In this document: in pieces, positions 52,888 to 60,771 of the stretch
Position numbering within the stretch: position 1 is the stretch's first letter
Layout: each line of letters starts with the position of its first letter
Made by a program: the position numbers and the translations under genes
Source of the DNA: JAFDZV01 sp964455525
GTDB taxonomy: Bacteria; Bacteroidota; Ignavibacteria; OLB7
NCBI GenBank assembly: GCA_964455525.1
Contig: CAYVWR010000004.1
Coordinates: 301,292 to 365,291, forward strand
DNA: 64,000 nt
Direction of reading: 5' to 3'
Notes under the pieces: generated by a model
The model's input: the letters and a program-made list of their open reading frames with translations, nothing else
Databases searched by the model: none
What the model was told of the DNA's origin: nothing

Positions 52888-53322
52888 TTATCCCTCAACC
52901 GCGCCAAGCACAAAGGACAGTACCAGCAACATCAGGACAACCGAGGTGATGATGACAAACACCCGGTCCTTCTGATAGATGAAGGTGAAGATCGATATCA
53001 CCACACGCATAACGGGGGTGGCAACAAGCAGAAGCAGTCCCAGCGTGGCGATCGCCTGCCCCCTGAATGCGGCTACCCCGGCCAGGATCTCGGGAAATGT
53101 GCGTGGGAATGCGCTCTGTGCGCCGATCAACTGCTGAAGGGATTCCTCGGATGAGACAAATTCAGGATGGTGCAGGAACATCAGGACGCCCCCGAGCACG
53201 ATACCACACAGGCTTGTGAGGACGCCGGTGCGCAGGAGATTGCTGATAAGAATCTCGATGCGGCGTTCCTGTTCTTCGGAGCGTTGTTCGATGCTGCTCT
53301 CGGTCGTGTTGTTTGTCATCAT
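52888..53322 (-). CDS. DUF1634 membrane protein
   Basis: A 144-residue protein starting MMTNNTTESSIEQ, with a charged N-terminus and three hydrophobic helices (about 31-50, 89-112 and 120-141). DUF1634 proteins are typically encoded beside TauE/SafE transporters, as here, and may assist them. The frame is open upstream to 53856, but that extension is a shadow of the TauE/SafE gene. It starts two bases after the TauE/SafE stop. Its last codons overlap the right edge of duplication unit B. Confidence 0.82.
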   Translation of the reverse strand: MMTNNTTESSIEQRSEEQERRIEILISNLLRTGVLTSLCGIVLGGVLMFLHHPEFVSSEESLQQLIGAQSAFPRTFPEILAGVAAFRGQAIATLGLLLLVATPVMRVVISIFTFIYQKDRVFVIITSVVLMLLVLSFVLGAVEG

Positions 53323-53324
53323 CG

Positions 53325-54158
53325 TTATAACCCTTTCAGCAGCATCTGTATGGATACCCAGATCAAGACCACAACAAAAATGATACGGACGGTCGAGCTT
53401 TTCAGCTTGCCAAGAAGCCGCGAGCCAAGCGTGGCGCCTACCAGAACCCCTGCGGCGACCGGCGCCGCTATAAAAGGGTTGATATCGCCACGCATGAAAT
53501 AGACGCCAGCGCTTGCGGCTGCGGTAACCCCCATCATAAAATTGCTTGTTGCCGTGGATACCTTGATCGGCAGCCGCATCGCCAGATCCATCGCCGGGAC
53601 TTTCAGAGCGCCGGAGCCGATCCCAAGCAGCCCGCTGACGATCCCGGCGATATACATGAGGCCCAGGCCAAGCTTTGCCCTGGCAACACGGTAGAACACT
53701 TCGCTGCCCAGGGCGGCATCGGTATAACTGCCGTGCAGGCGAAGCTTGTCTGCCAGTGGTGATGGTGGGGCGCTGATATCCTCCTGCTCCTTGCGTTTGC
53801 GGAACATCGCCAGGGATGAATAGCCCATCACCAGCCCGAAGATGATATACAACCACCGGGGGCTTATCAATCCGGCAAGATAGGCGCCTGTAAGGGCACC
53901 GGCTGTTGTTGCGATTTCCAGCAGCATCGCCACACGGAGATTGGTCATCCGTTCGCGTACATAGGCCGCTGCCGCGCCGCTTGACGTTGCGATCACCGAG
54001 ATGATGGATGCCCCGATGGCATAATGGATATCGACCTTCAGGAGCAGAGTAAGCGCTGGGATCACAATGATGCCCCCGCCCAGGCCGAGCAGCGATCCCA
54101 GCACACCCGCGGTTACTGCGATGATGAATGAGATGAGCGTGAACTCAAGAGGGGTCAT
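53325..54158 (-). CDS. TauE/SafE-family sulfite/anion exporter
   Basis: A 277-residue membrane protein with about eight helices and the two internally repeated motifs of the family: LLGLGGGIIVIPAL near residue 25 and LLGIGSGALKVPAM near 180. TauE/SafE proteins export sulfite, sulfoacetate or related organosulfur anions. It is co-transcribed with DUF1634 and lies about 230 bases downstream of the RND pump gene on the same strand, so it may or may not share the efflux transcript. Confidence 0.9.
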   Translation of the reverse strand: MTPLEFTLISFIIAVTAGVLGSLLGLGGGIIVIPALTLLLKVDIHYAIGASIISVIATSSGAAAAYVRERMTNLRVAMLLEIATTAGALTGAYLAGLISPRWLYIIFGLVMGYSSLAMFRKRKEQEDISAPPSPLADKLRLHGSYTDAALGSEVFYRVARAKLGLGLMYIAGIVSGLLGIGSGALKVPAMDLAMRLPIKVSTATSNFMMGVTAAASAGVYFMRGDINPFIAAPVAAGVLVGATLGSRLLGKLKSSTVRIIFVVVLIWVSIQMLLKGL

Positions 54159-54390
54159 ACGGCGCCATATATCGGTTGGAACTACTCACGATGAATGTTC
54201 CAATATACATGCACCGGGCATGCCAGCGATACCACGGTGCCAGCGGCCGGAGTGGGTTCCGACGAAATGAGAAGGGAGCGGGGGGAGTGCGGCGCCCCAT
54301 CCGGCCGCTACGCACAGAAGTGTGCATGCCAATCGCCAGGCATGCACACCCGTCGGGAAGAGGCTGGGGCCGGTCGGCCCGGCGGCACTT

Positions 54391-57300
54391 CTATGCGTTC
54401 GGTTCTGCCGCTGCCAGCGTTTCTTCCTCCTGATGATGCATCGGCAGCTCTTCCGGGGGCGATTGCGACAGCATCTCGGCCAGCTTCTGGAGCCTTCGTT
54501 TCTCCCCCCTGCGCTCCATCAGCAGATACAGTGCCGGCATTGCAAAAAGGGTGAGGATAAGCGATGAGAGAAGACCGCCCACGATAACCGTCGCAAGAGG
54601 GCGTTGCACATCCGATCCGATGCCGCTGGCCGTCGCAGCCGGGATCAGCCCCAGAAACGCGACGGTCATCATCATCAGGATTGGGCGGAACTGTATCACC
54701 GAGCCTCGCCTGACCGCCTCGGCAAGCGGTACGCCCTCATCATCGCGAAGCTGGTTGATTCGTGATACCAGCAACACGCCGGACATCACCGCAACACCAA
54801 ACAGCGAGACAAAGCCCACACCGGCCGAGACGTTGAAGTTATAGCCGCAGAGAATCAGCCCGCCCAGTCCGCCGACAAGGGCGAACGGAACGTTCATCAG
54901 CGTAAGTGCCGCGAAACGAGGTTTTTTGTAGAGAATGAACAGAAGCACGAAGATCAGGACGACCGTGACCGGGATGACAAGCATCAATCGGTTCTTGGCG
55001 CGGGTAAGATTCTCGAACTGTCCCCCCCAGGTGATGCTGTAGCCCTCCGGGATCGTCACCGCCGCGGCCACTTTCTGCTGTGCCTCGGCCACAAATCCTC
55101 CCTGATCGCGTCCGCGGATATTTGTTCGCACCGATATCTGCCGGCTGCCGTCCATCCGCTGAATAACGGTGGCGCCGTCGATCTCGCGTACTGTCGCCAG
55201 CCTGGCAATCGGGATGCGGGCGCCATCCGGGGTGGTTACAAGCATGCTCTGGATGGCGTCCAGCGAGCTACGGCTCTCGGGCGTATACCGGACCACAATA
55301 TCGAATCGGCGCTCGCCATCGTAGAGCTGGCTTATGGTCTTGCCGCCGATGGCGGCCTCGATCATCTGCTGCACGTTGCTCACATTGACGCCATAGCGTG
55401 CGGCGGCGGCACGATCCACCTCGATGCTGAGCTGTGCCTGATTGCCCTCCTGTTCGATACCATATTCGCTTGCACCAGGGATCGACCGGATGATCTCGAC
55501 GATCGAGTCCCCCTTGGCACGCATCAGCTCCAGATCGTGACCGGTGAGAAGAATCGCCAGATCGGCAACGCTTCCGGTGACGGCCTCGGTGACGTTGTCG
55601 AGGATCGGCTGCGAAAAAGAGAATGATGCCCCTGGGATGGTCCGCTCCAACTGGGATTTTATGGTCTCAAGCAATGTCGATTTGGAGGTGTCGGAAACCC
55701 AGAGGCTATAATCTTTCAGTCCGACATAGGTTTCGATCCGATTGGGGCCGTATGGGTCGGTGCCATCGTCGTTGCGGCCAAGCTGCGAGACCACCACGCC
55801 GATCTGCGGATGGCTTGAGATGATCGTGCGGATAATTGGAGGGATTTTCGATGCCTCCTCCAGCGAAATTCCTGCCGGGAGGAAACAGCGGATATTGAAC
55901 GAGCCTTCGTCTAACTCTGGAAGAAACTCCGTGCCGATGTTGCGTCCGGCGAATGCCGAGGCTGCAACGATAAGGATGGCCGCAATTGCCGGGGTCCAGG
56001 GACGCCGTACGATAGAGGCCACCACGCGTGCATAGGCGTTCTTCAGCCAGTCGAACAACGGGTTGTGCCATTCCACTTTTTTCGGGGGATCGCTATCCCA
56101 TACCTTTCGGTAGACCGTTGCCAGCAGAACCGGAACCAGAGTGAGCGCTATCAGCATCGAGCCGAAGATGGCAAACGAGAGGGTGTAGGCCATTGGCGAG
56201 AAGAGCTTCCCTTCGACCCGTTGCAACGTGAACATCGGGAGATAGGCAAGGATGATGATCGCAACGGCAAAAAATATCTCTCGCCCCACTTCCTGTGCTG
56301 CCCTCAGGGTTGCCCGGGTCACCCCCTGTTTTCGTTCGTCCGGCGAAGCATCGCGAAGCTGCCGCATCACGTTCTCGGCCATTACCACGGCGCCGTCCAC
56401 GACGATGCCGAAATCGATCGCGCCAAGCGAAAGCAGGTTGGCAGGTATGCCGCTGAACTTCATCATGATAAAAGCGAACAGCAGGGAGAGGGGGATTGTA
56501 ATGGCCACCACAAGCGCCGAGCGTATGCTCCCCAGAAAGAATATCAGAACGATCACCACGATCGATACCCCCTCAAAGAGTGTTGTGGTGACGGTGCCGA
56601 GCGTGTAGTTCACCAGGGTGCCACGATCGTAAATCGCCCGCAGCTTCACCCCGTGCGGCAGTACTGTTTCATTCAGCTCATCGACCTTTGCCCGTATGCC
56701 CTCAAGCACATCGGAAGGGTTTTCGCCCCGCCGCATCAGAATCAATCCCTGTACGCCCGCATCAACATCGAGCTGCTCGTCCGGTGCCGTATATCCCAGA
56801 ACTCCCGTTGGCGGCAGAGGGCTGATTTCCACGCTGCCGAGATCGCGAACGAAGACGGGCACACCGTTGACCGCCGTCACAACGATATTGCCGATATCCT
56901 CCGGCGCCCGGATTGCGCCGATGCCTCGTACTGCAAACGCCTGGCCTCCCCGGCGTATGATGCTGCCGCCGGTATTGAGATTGTTTTTCTCGACCGCTTC
57001 GATGATATCGTCGAGCGTGAGAGCATAGCGTTGAAGCCGTTCCTGCGATGTGACGATATGGTACTGCTTTACCAGGCCGCCGAAGTTTACCACGTCGGCA
57101 ACGCCCGGCACCTGAAGTATCCGCGGGATCACCTCCCAGTCCTGCAAGGTCCGTAGGTCCATCGCCGAATATTGATCGTCCCCTTCGATCACATAGCGGT
57201 ATACCTCTCCGACAGGCGTTGAAAGAGGTGCCAGTTCCGGGTTCACACCCTCCGGGAGATCGGCGTCGGAGAGCCGCTCCAACACCTGCTGGCGGGCGAA

Positions 57301-57612
57301 ATAATCGTCGGTCCCCTCTTCAAAGGTCAGGCGTACCACCGAAAGACCGAAAATCGTCTTCGACCTTCGCTGTACGACGTGCGGCACACTGTTGAGCGAT
57401 CGCTCGATCGGGACGGTTACCTGTTGTTCCACTTCTTCGGCCGCCCGGCCTATGAACTTCGAGATGATCGCCACCTCGGTATCGGCTACATCGGGATAGG
57501 CCTCGATCTTGAGCTGCATACCTGCCCAGATGCCGAGGCCGACAAGCAGCAGCGCTATTGCGAATGTGGTAAGCCGTTGCGTGACCGCAAACGTGAGAAG
57601 CTTCCGGATCAT
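54391..57612 (-). CDS. czcA: Heavy-metal RND efflux pump (CusA/CzcA type)
   Basis: A 1,073-residue protein from ATG 57612 (MIRKLLTFAVTQR). It has the RND plan of twelve helices and two large periplasmic loops (for example EAYPDVADTEV and EEVEQQVTVPIERSLN). The heavy-metal subfamily mark DFGIVVDGAVVMAEN lies in helix 4 and carries the proton-relay Asp. The ends LSQSPPEELPMHH and EEETLAAAEPNA include a Met/His-containing tail. It forms the inner-membrane part of a tripartite pump driven by protons. The metal (Cu/Ag or Zn/Co/Cd) cannot be fixed by eye. Last gene of the tolC-MFP-DUF190-RND series. Confidence 0.93.
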   Translation of the reverse strand: MIRKLLTFAVTQRLTTFAIALLLVGLGIWAGMQLKIEAYPDVADTEVAIISKFIGRAAEEVEQQVTVPIERSLNSVPHVVQRRSKTIFGLSVVRLTFEEGTDDYFARQQVLERLSDADLPEGVNPELAPLSTPVGEVYRYVIEGDDQYSAMDLRTLQDWEVIPRILQVPGVADVVNFGGLVKQYHIVTSQERLQRYALTLDDIIEAVEKNNLNTGGSIIRRGGQAFAVRGIGAIRAPEDIGNIVVTAVNGVPVFVRDLGSVEISPLPPTGVLGYTAPDEQLDVDAGVQGLILMRRGENPSDVLEGIRAKVDELNETVLPHGVKLRAIYDRGTLVNYTLGTVTTTLFEGVSIVVIVLIFFLGSIRSALVVAITIPLSLLFAFIMMKFSGIPANLLSLGAIDFGIVVDGAVVMAENVMRQLRDASPDERKQGVTRATLRAAQEVGREIFFAVAIIILAYLPMFTLQRVEGKLFSPMAYTLSFAIFGSMLIALTLVPVLLATVYRKVWDSDPPKKVEWHNPLFDWLKNAYARVVASIVRRPWTPAIAAILIVAASAFAGRNIGTEFLPELDEGSFNIRCFLPAGISLEEASKIPPIIRTIISSHPQIGVVVSQLGRNDDGTDPYGPNRIETYVGLKDYSLWVSDTSKSTLLETIKSQLERTIPGASFSFSQPILDNVTEAVTGSVADLAILLTGHDLELMRAKGDSIVEIIRSIPGASEYGIEQEGNQAQLSIEVDRAAAARYGVNVSNVQQMIEAAIGGKTISQLYDGERRFDIVVRYTPESRSSLDAIQSMLVTTPDGARIPIARLATVREIDGATVIQRMDGSRQISVRTNIRGRDQGGFVAEAQQKVAAAVTIPEGYSITWGGQFENLTRAKNRLMLVIPVTVVLIFVLLFILYKKPRFAALTLMNVPFALVGGLGGLILCGYNFNVSAGVGFVSLFGVAVMSGVLLVSRINQLRDDEGVPLAEAVRRGSVIQFRPILMMMTVAFLGLIPAATASGIGSDVQRPLATVIVGGLLSSLILTLFAMPALYLLMERRGEKRRLQKLAEMLSQSPPEELPMHHQEEETLAAAEPNA

Positions 57613-57700
57613 GATGGATGGGAGAATCGGTTGATGTGAACGTTGCGGAGAGCAGAAGAGGCACAACCCGGTGCCCTGAAGCTGACAGGATGCTGCTGCC

Positions 57701-58069
57701 TTACCAGAGTTCGACCTGGCTTGTTACGATGATGCCATCGGTGAGGAGCGACCGGATATATGGAAGGATGGCCCGTACATGGGTGCTTGTGTCGATAAAG
57801 GTTATCATGATGGGGCGCTCGTCAAGCGTGCCGATTCTGCCGGGCGCATGTAAGTGGCGTTGCGCCCCGTAACCACGGTCGGCCCTGAAAAGCGTTGCGC
57901 CACGGATCTCGTGGTGCATCAGATAGCGGAGAATATGCTCGGAGAGCGGTTCTTCCTGATACATGTCGTCCTGGTCGAGATAGATCTGTGCCTGCACCAT
58001 GGTCTCGGTGTTCTGTTGCATAGTGGAACCGGGGATACTGTTGGGATCTGTTTGCGGGGCCATCATCAT
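57701..58069 (-). CDS. DUF190 family protein
   Basis: A 122-residue protein matching DUF190 (PF02641-like), with a PII-like ferredoxin fold: AQIYLDQDDMYQEEPLSEHIL, IRGATLFRADRGYGAQRHLH, ERPIMITFIDT and a final VTSQVEL. Such proteins often accompany the fluoride channel CrcB and have been proposed as small trimeric regulators. Here it sits between the membrane-fusion gene (43 bases upstream) and the RND pump (89 bases downstream). A Met-rich lead (MMMAPQT, STMQQNTETMVQ) precedes the conserved part, so the true start could be the Met at 58000. Confidence 0.85.
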   Translation of the reverse strand: MMMAPQTDPNSIPGSTMQQNTETMVQAQIYLDQDDMYQEEPLSEHILRYLMHHEIRGATLFRADRGYGAQRHLHAPGRIGTLDERPIMITFIDTSTHVRAILPYIRSLLTDGIIVTSQVELW

Positions 58070-58112
58070 GCTGCGTACATGGCCAACGGGGTACGTTATG
58101 GCGATGGAGTGC

Positions 58113-59111
58113 CTAATAGCCGAAGCTGAGGCCTTTCAGGAGCATCACTCCCTCGATGGCTATCTGTTCTCCCTCGTTCAAACCGTTGACGACAATGATG
58201 TTGTCATCGATCTGTTGACCGAGTTCCACCTGGCGGCGCATGTAGTTATGGGCATCGGTTTTGACAAAGACGTAATGTTTTCCGAGCACCGTTGCAACCG
58301 ACGATTGCGGTATCATGATGGCGTTGCGCTCTCCCTGACCGAAATTCACCTGCGCGAACATGCCAGGGCGCAGCCGCTCATTGGGGTTCGGCACGGCGAT
58401 GCGGACCTTGACGGTTCGTGTGGCGTTATCTATAACATCGCCTATCGCGGCCACACGCCCGGTGAATTTCTGGCCGGCGAAGGAGGCGAACTCGATCGCC
58501 GTCAACTCGCCGTGGCGCACCTCGTATAGTTGGGTTTCCGGGACATCGCTGAGGAGCCAGACGATGCCGGGGCGTGCAGTGCGGAACTCCTGTGGGTTGA
58601 ATCCCATGGCACGGATCCGGCCTTCGGTTTCCGCCATTGCCGTGCGTGCATTGGCAAGATCGGTGCGTGCGTCGCTTACATCCTTGCCGGTGGCTGCCTG
58701 ATGCTCGAACAGATCCTGGGTGCGAGCTATCGTCTGCTGCGCTTTCTCGTATGCCGTGATATTCTGGATAAATGCGGAGTAAAGAGAGGTAAGCTCCGGG
58801 GAGTCGAAAATCAGGATGGGGCCGCCGCCGGGGCTGTACCCGCGTGATACGCTTGCTACAACACGTGCGGGCGCCAGCACGGTTGCCCGTACGGTGCCGG
58901 TGTGCACCTCTACCGATTTCAGCAGTTGATGCTGAGGCGAGTCCGCTGCGAGCGTGATCGTTGCTCCTGCATCTGTCACAACGGCCTGCCGTGCCGGCAG
59001 CAGCAGGATCGGCTCCTGATCGGATGAGCAGCCGGATGATAGGGTGCCGAGCATGAGAACAACAGTCAGCGCCAGCGCCGGGGCCGGGCTGCCATGGGGA
59101 TTCCTGTGCAT
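58113..59111 (-). CDS. Efflux membrane-fusion lipoprotein (HlyD/CusB type)
   Basis: About 332 residues from ATG 59111 (MHRNPHGSP). Lipoprotein signal: hydrophobic core LALTVVLMLGTLSSGC with the lipobox Cys. The body is a membrane-fusion adaptor: beta/lipoyl segment (RVVASVSRGYSPG), helical hairpin (IARTQDLFEHQAATGKDVSD), barrel (VRHGELTAIEFASFAGQKF) and membrane-proximal domain (NPNERLRPGMFAQVNFG, a family mark). It links the RND pump to the TolC-like channel. Shorter than CusB and without its Met-rich metal site in the parts I can see. Confidence 0.9.
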   Translation of the reverse strand: MHRNPHGSPAPALALTVVLMLGTLSSGCSSDQEPILLLPARQAVVTDAGATITLAADSPQHQLLKSVEVHTGTVRATVLAPARVVASVSRGYSPGGGPILIFDSPELTSLYSAFIQNITAYEKAQQTIARTQDLFEHQAATGKDVSDARTDLANARTAMAETEGRIRAMGFNPQEFRTARPGIVWLLSDVPETQLYEVRHGELTAIEFASFAGQKFTGRVAAIGDVIDNATRTVKVRIAVPNPNERLRPGMFAQVNFGQGERNAIMIPQSSVATVLGKHYVFVKTDAHNYMRRQVELGQQIDDNIIVVNGLNEGEQIAIEGVMLLKGLSFGY

Positions 59112-59169
59112 AGCGCTTCCGTGAATAGATTGGATGGACATTGCTACTGTACCTTCGTTGATGAGTGCG

Positions 59170-60429
59170 TTATCTGTCGAAGTAAAATCCGCTCACCATG
59201 GCAAGCACCACCGTGCTGTGCCGGAGATCGATCAATGCATCGTTATAGGACTGGCGTGTGTCGAACCAGGTGCGCTCCGCATCAAGGAATTCGAGGATGG
59301 TGGTATTGCCGGTGCGGTAGGCGTACGCAACGGTATTCTGTACTGCCTCGGCCGATTGCAATACACGGCCAAGTTTCTCAAGTGCCTCGCCACGGGCCTG
59401 ATACTCCTGATAGGCCAGTTCCACTTCGGCCGCTACCTGGCGTTCGATCGCCTGAAGGCCCGACTCCGCCTGCTGACGCAGCACGTGCGCTTTCTCGATC
59501 TCTCCCTGGTTGCGAGAGAACAAGGGGAGCGGGAATGCCACCGATACGCCATAATAGGGCACGCCCTGCTGGCGGATATAACTCGCTGAAACGGTCAGAT
59601 CCGGGAGAGCATAGGCCTGCTGAAGCTTCTGATGCACATCGGCTCGTTCCATCTCCTTGCGCGCGGCGATGATATCGCTGCGGTTCATCCATGCATGGCG
59701 TATCGCCGAATCGAGTGGCGGGGGAGAGAACTCGAACTCGAAGGCCGTTGTGATATCCACCGGCTCGGCCGAGCCAAGCGCCCTGCCAAGCATTCGTAAC
59801 GCCCGCGCTACGCCGACCCTTGTGGCATCTTCCTGAATGGCATATTGATCGGCCGCTATCTGCGACCGGGTAAGCTCGGCCGGTGTGATAACCTGATTCC
59901 GTAACCGCACGCGGTTTACAGCGACGATGGAATCGAACAACCGGCGCGCCTGTCCGATGTGCCCAAGCGAAAGCTTCGCCCGGGCTGCCTCGAACCAGTG
60001 GTCGATCACCTCGTAGGCGGTCTGGCGCTCGGCGTCGGCGATCTGGAGCACGCTTGCCGCCCGGTTCTTTTCGGCAAGTGCGATTCGTGCCTCCCGTTTC
60101 CCCCCAAGTTCAAATGGCATGCTCAGCGTCATCCCATACTGCTTCTCCTCCGGGGTGAGTATGGGCATGCGGGCCGAGAACATATCGGCGTTCAACCACA
60201 GTTCCGGGTTCGGGCGGAGTCCGGCCGTGATAATATCCGCCTCGCTTGCTTGTACATCGAATCGTTGCCGTTTCAGGGCCAGATTATCCTGCACCGCACG
60301 TTCTACCGCCTGTTGAAGCGTCAGTTCCGTCTGTGCGATCGATGCCGTGCCGATTGCCACAAGGATGATCGGTATGGTGCAGCCGTAGAACGAGAGCAGT
60401 CGTAGCAAGGGTATTCGGTTTGATTTCAT
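59170..60429 (-). CDS. TolC/CzcC-like outer-membrane efflux protein
   Basis: A 419-residue protein with a signal peptide (about 1-30) and two outer-membrane-efflux repeats: LTLQQAVERAVQDNLALKRQR, GLRPNPELWLNAD and the second-half RQVAAEVELAYQEYQARGEALEK with YRTGNTTILEFLDAERTW. It forms the trimeric outer-membrane channel of the tripartite pump. It is the first gene of the efflux series. Codons 30-40 (IAQTELTLQQ) are the source of the 34-base segment copied to 47.6 and 50.3 kb. Confidence 0.92.
   Translation of the reverse strand: MKSNRIPLLRLLSFYGCTIPIILVAIGTASIAQTELTLQQAVERAVQDNLALKRQRFDVQASEADIITAGLRPNPELWLNADMFSARMPILTPEEKQYGMTLSMPFELGGKREARIALAEKNRAASVLQIADAERQTAYEVIDHWFEAARAKLSLGHIGQARRLFDSIVAVNRVRLRNQVITPAELTRSQIAADQYAIQEDATRVGVARALRMLGRALGSAEPVDITTAFEFEFSPPPLDSAIRHAWMNRSDIIAARKEMERADVHQKLQQAYALPDLTVSASYIRQQGVPYYGVSVAFPLPLFSRNQGEIEKAHVLRQQAESGLQAIERQVAAEVELAYQEYQARGEALEKLGRVLQSAEAVQNTVAYAYRTGNTTILEFLDAERTWFDTRQSYNDALIDLRHSTVVLAMVSGFYFDR
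60310..60343 (+). repeat. 34-base segment within the tolC-like gene (copy 3)
   Basis: Identical to 47643-47676 and, over 32 bases, to 50273-50304, all in the same orientation. Here it is part of an intact conserved coding sequence, so this is most likely the original. Confidence 0.9.
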
Positions 60430-60771
60430 CTGCTGATGTGCTGAGAGTCGGTAGTAGAATGAGGGGGATATTCCGCCCGCATATCCTGGCGGCTGGTGCT
60501 GGCCGGTGCCCTCCGCCGCTTGAAAATCGAGGGGCGCCTCATTCTATTCTGCGCTCAGGAAGAAGTGGGTGCAAACCTACCATGGCAGGATTAAAACGGC
60601 ATTAAAACGGCATTAAATCTTGGACGTGCGGCTGGTAGGGGTGGGCGATGATGCGCGGGGGATCGCGGCCGAACGGGGTGTTCAGCCGGGCGATCCTTCA
60701 GTGCCGGAGATGATCGTGCCGGATCGCGGTGATGCCGACACGATCACAACCGATCGTAGGAGGGAATCCGG
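60430..60771. other. Intergenic region upstream of the efflux operon
   Basis: About 342 bases lie between the TolC-like start and the kinase stop, both on the minus strand. No gene seen. It carries the 11-base direct repeat described separately and should contain the efflux promoter. Confidence 0.55.
60591..60618 (-). promoter_or_regulatory. 11-base direct repeats, candidate response-regulator box
   Basis: TTAAAACGGCA occurs twice back to back (60591-60601, 60602-60612), followed by a partial third TTAAAT. OmpR/PhoB-family regulators bind direct repeats with an 11-base period. The site is about 165 bases upstream of the TolC-like gene and next to the genes for an OmpR-type regulator, so efflux control by that regulator is the natural reading. 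Confidence 0.55.

Larger units (their letters stand above)
50273..52894 (+). repeat. Tandem duplication, unit B
   Basis: Second copy of the 2.6 kb unit. Its left edge (50273-50304) repeats 32 bases of the TolC-like segment. Its right edge runs into the last codons of the DUF1634 gene; the unit A right edge shows the same GATTGTTTAT remnant joined to the TolC-like segment. Single-base differences from unit A are visible in the leader (GTACATTGCT against GTACATTGCC) and tail (TTTTCCCTGG against TTTTCCTTGG). Confidence 0.92.

Noticed and set aside
52888..53856. 322-codon minus-strand frame as one protein
   Set aside because: Only the last 144 codons (DUF1634) look real. The front part is an out-of-frame reading of the TauE/SafE gene.
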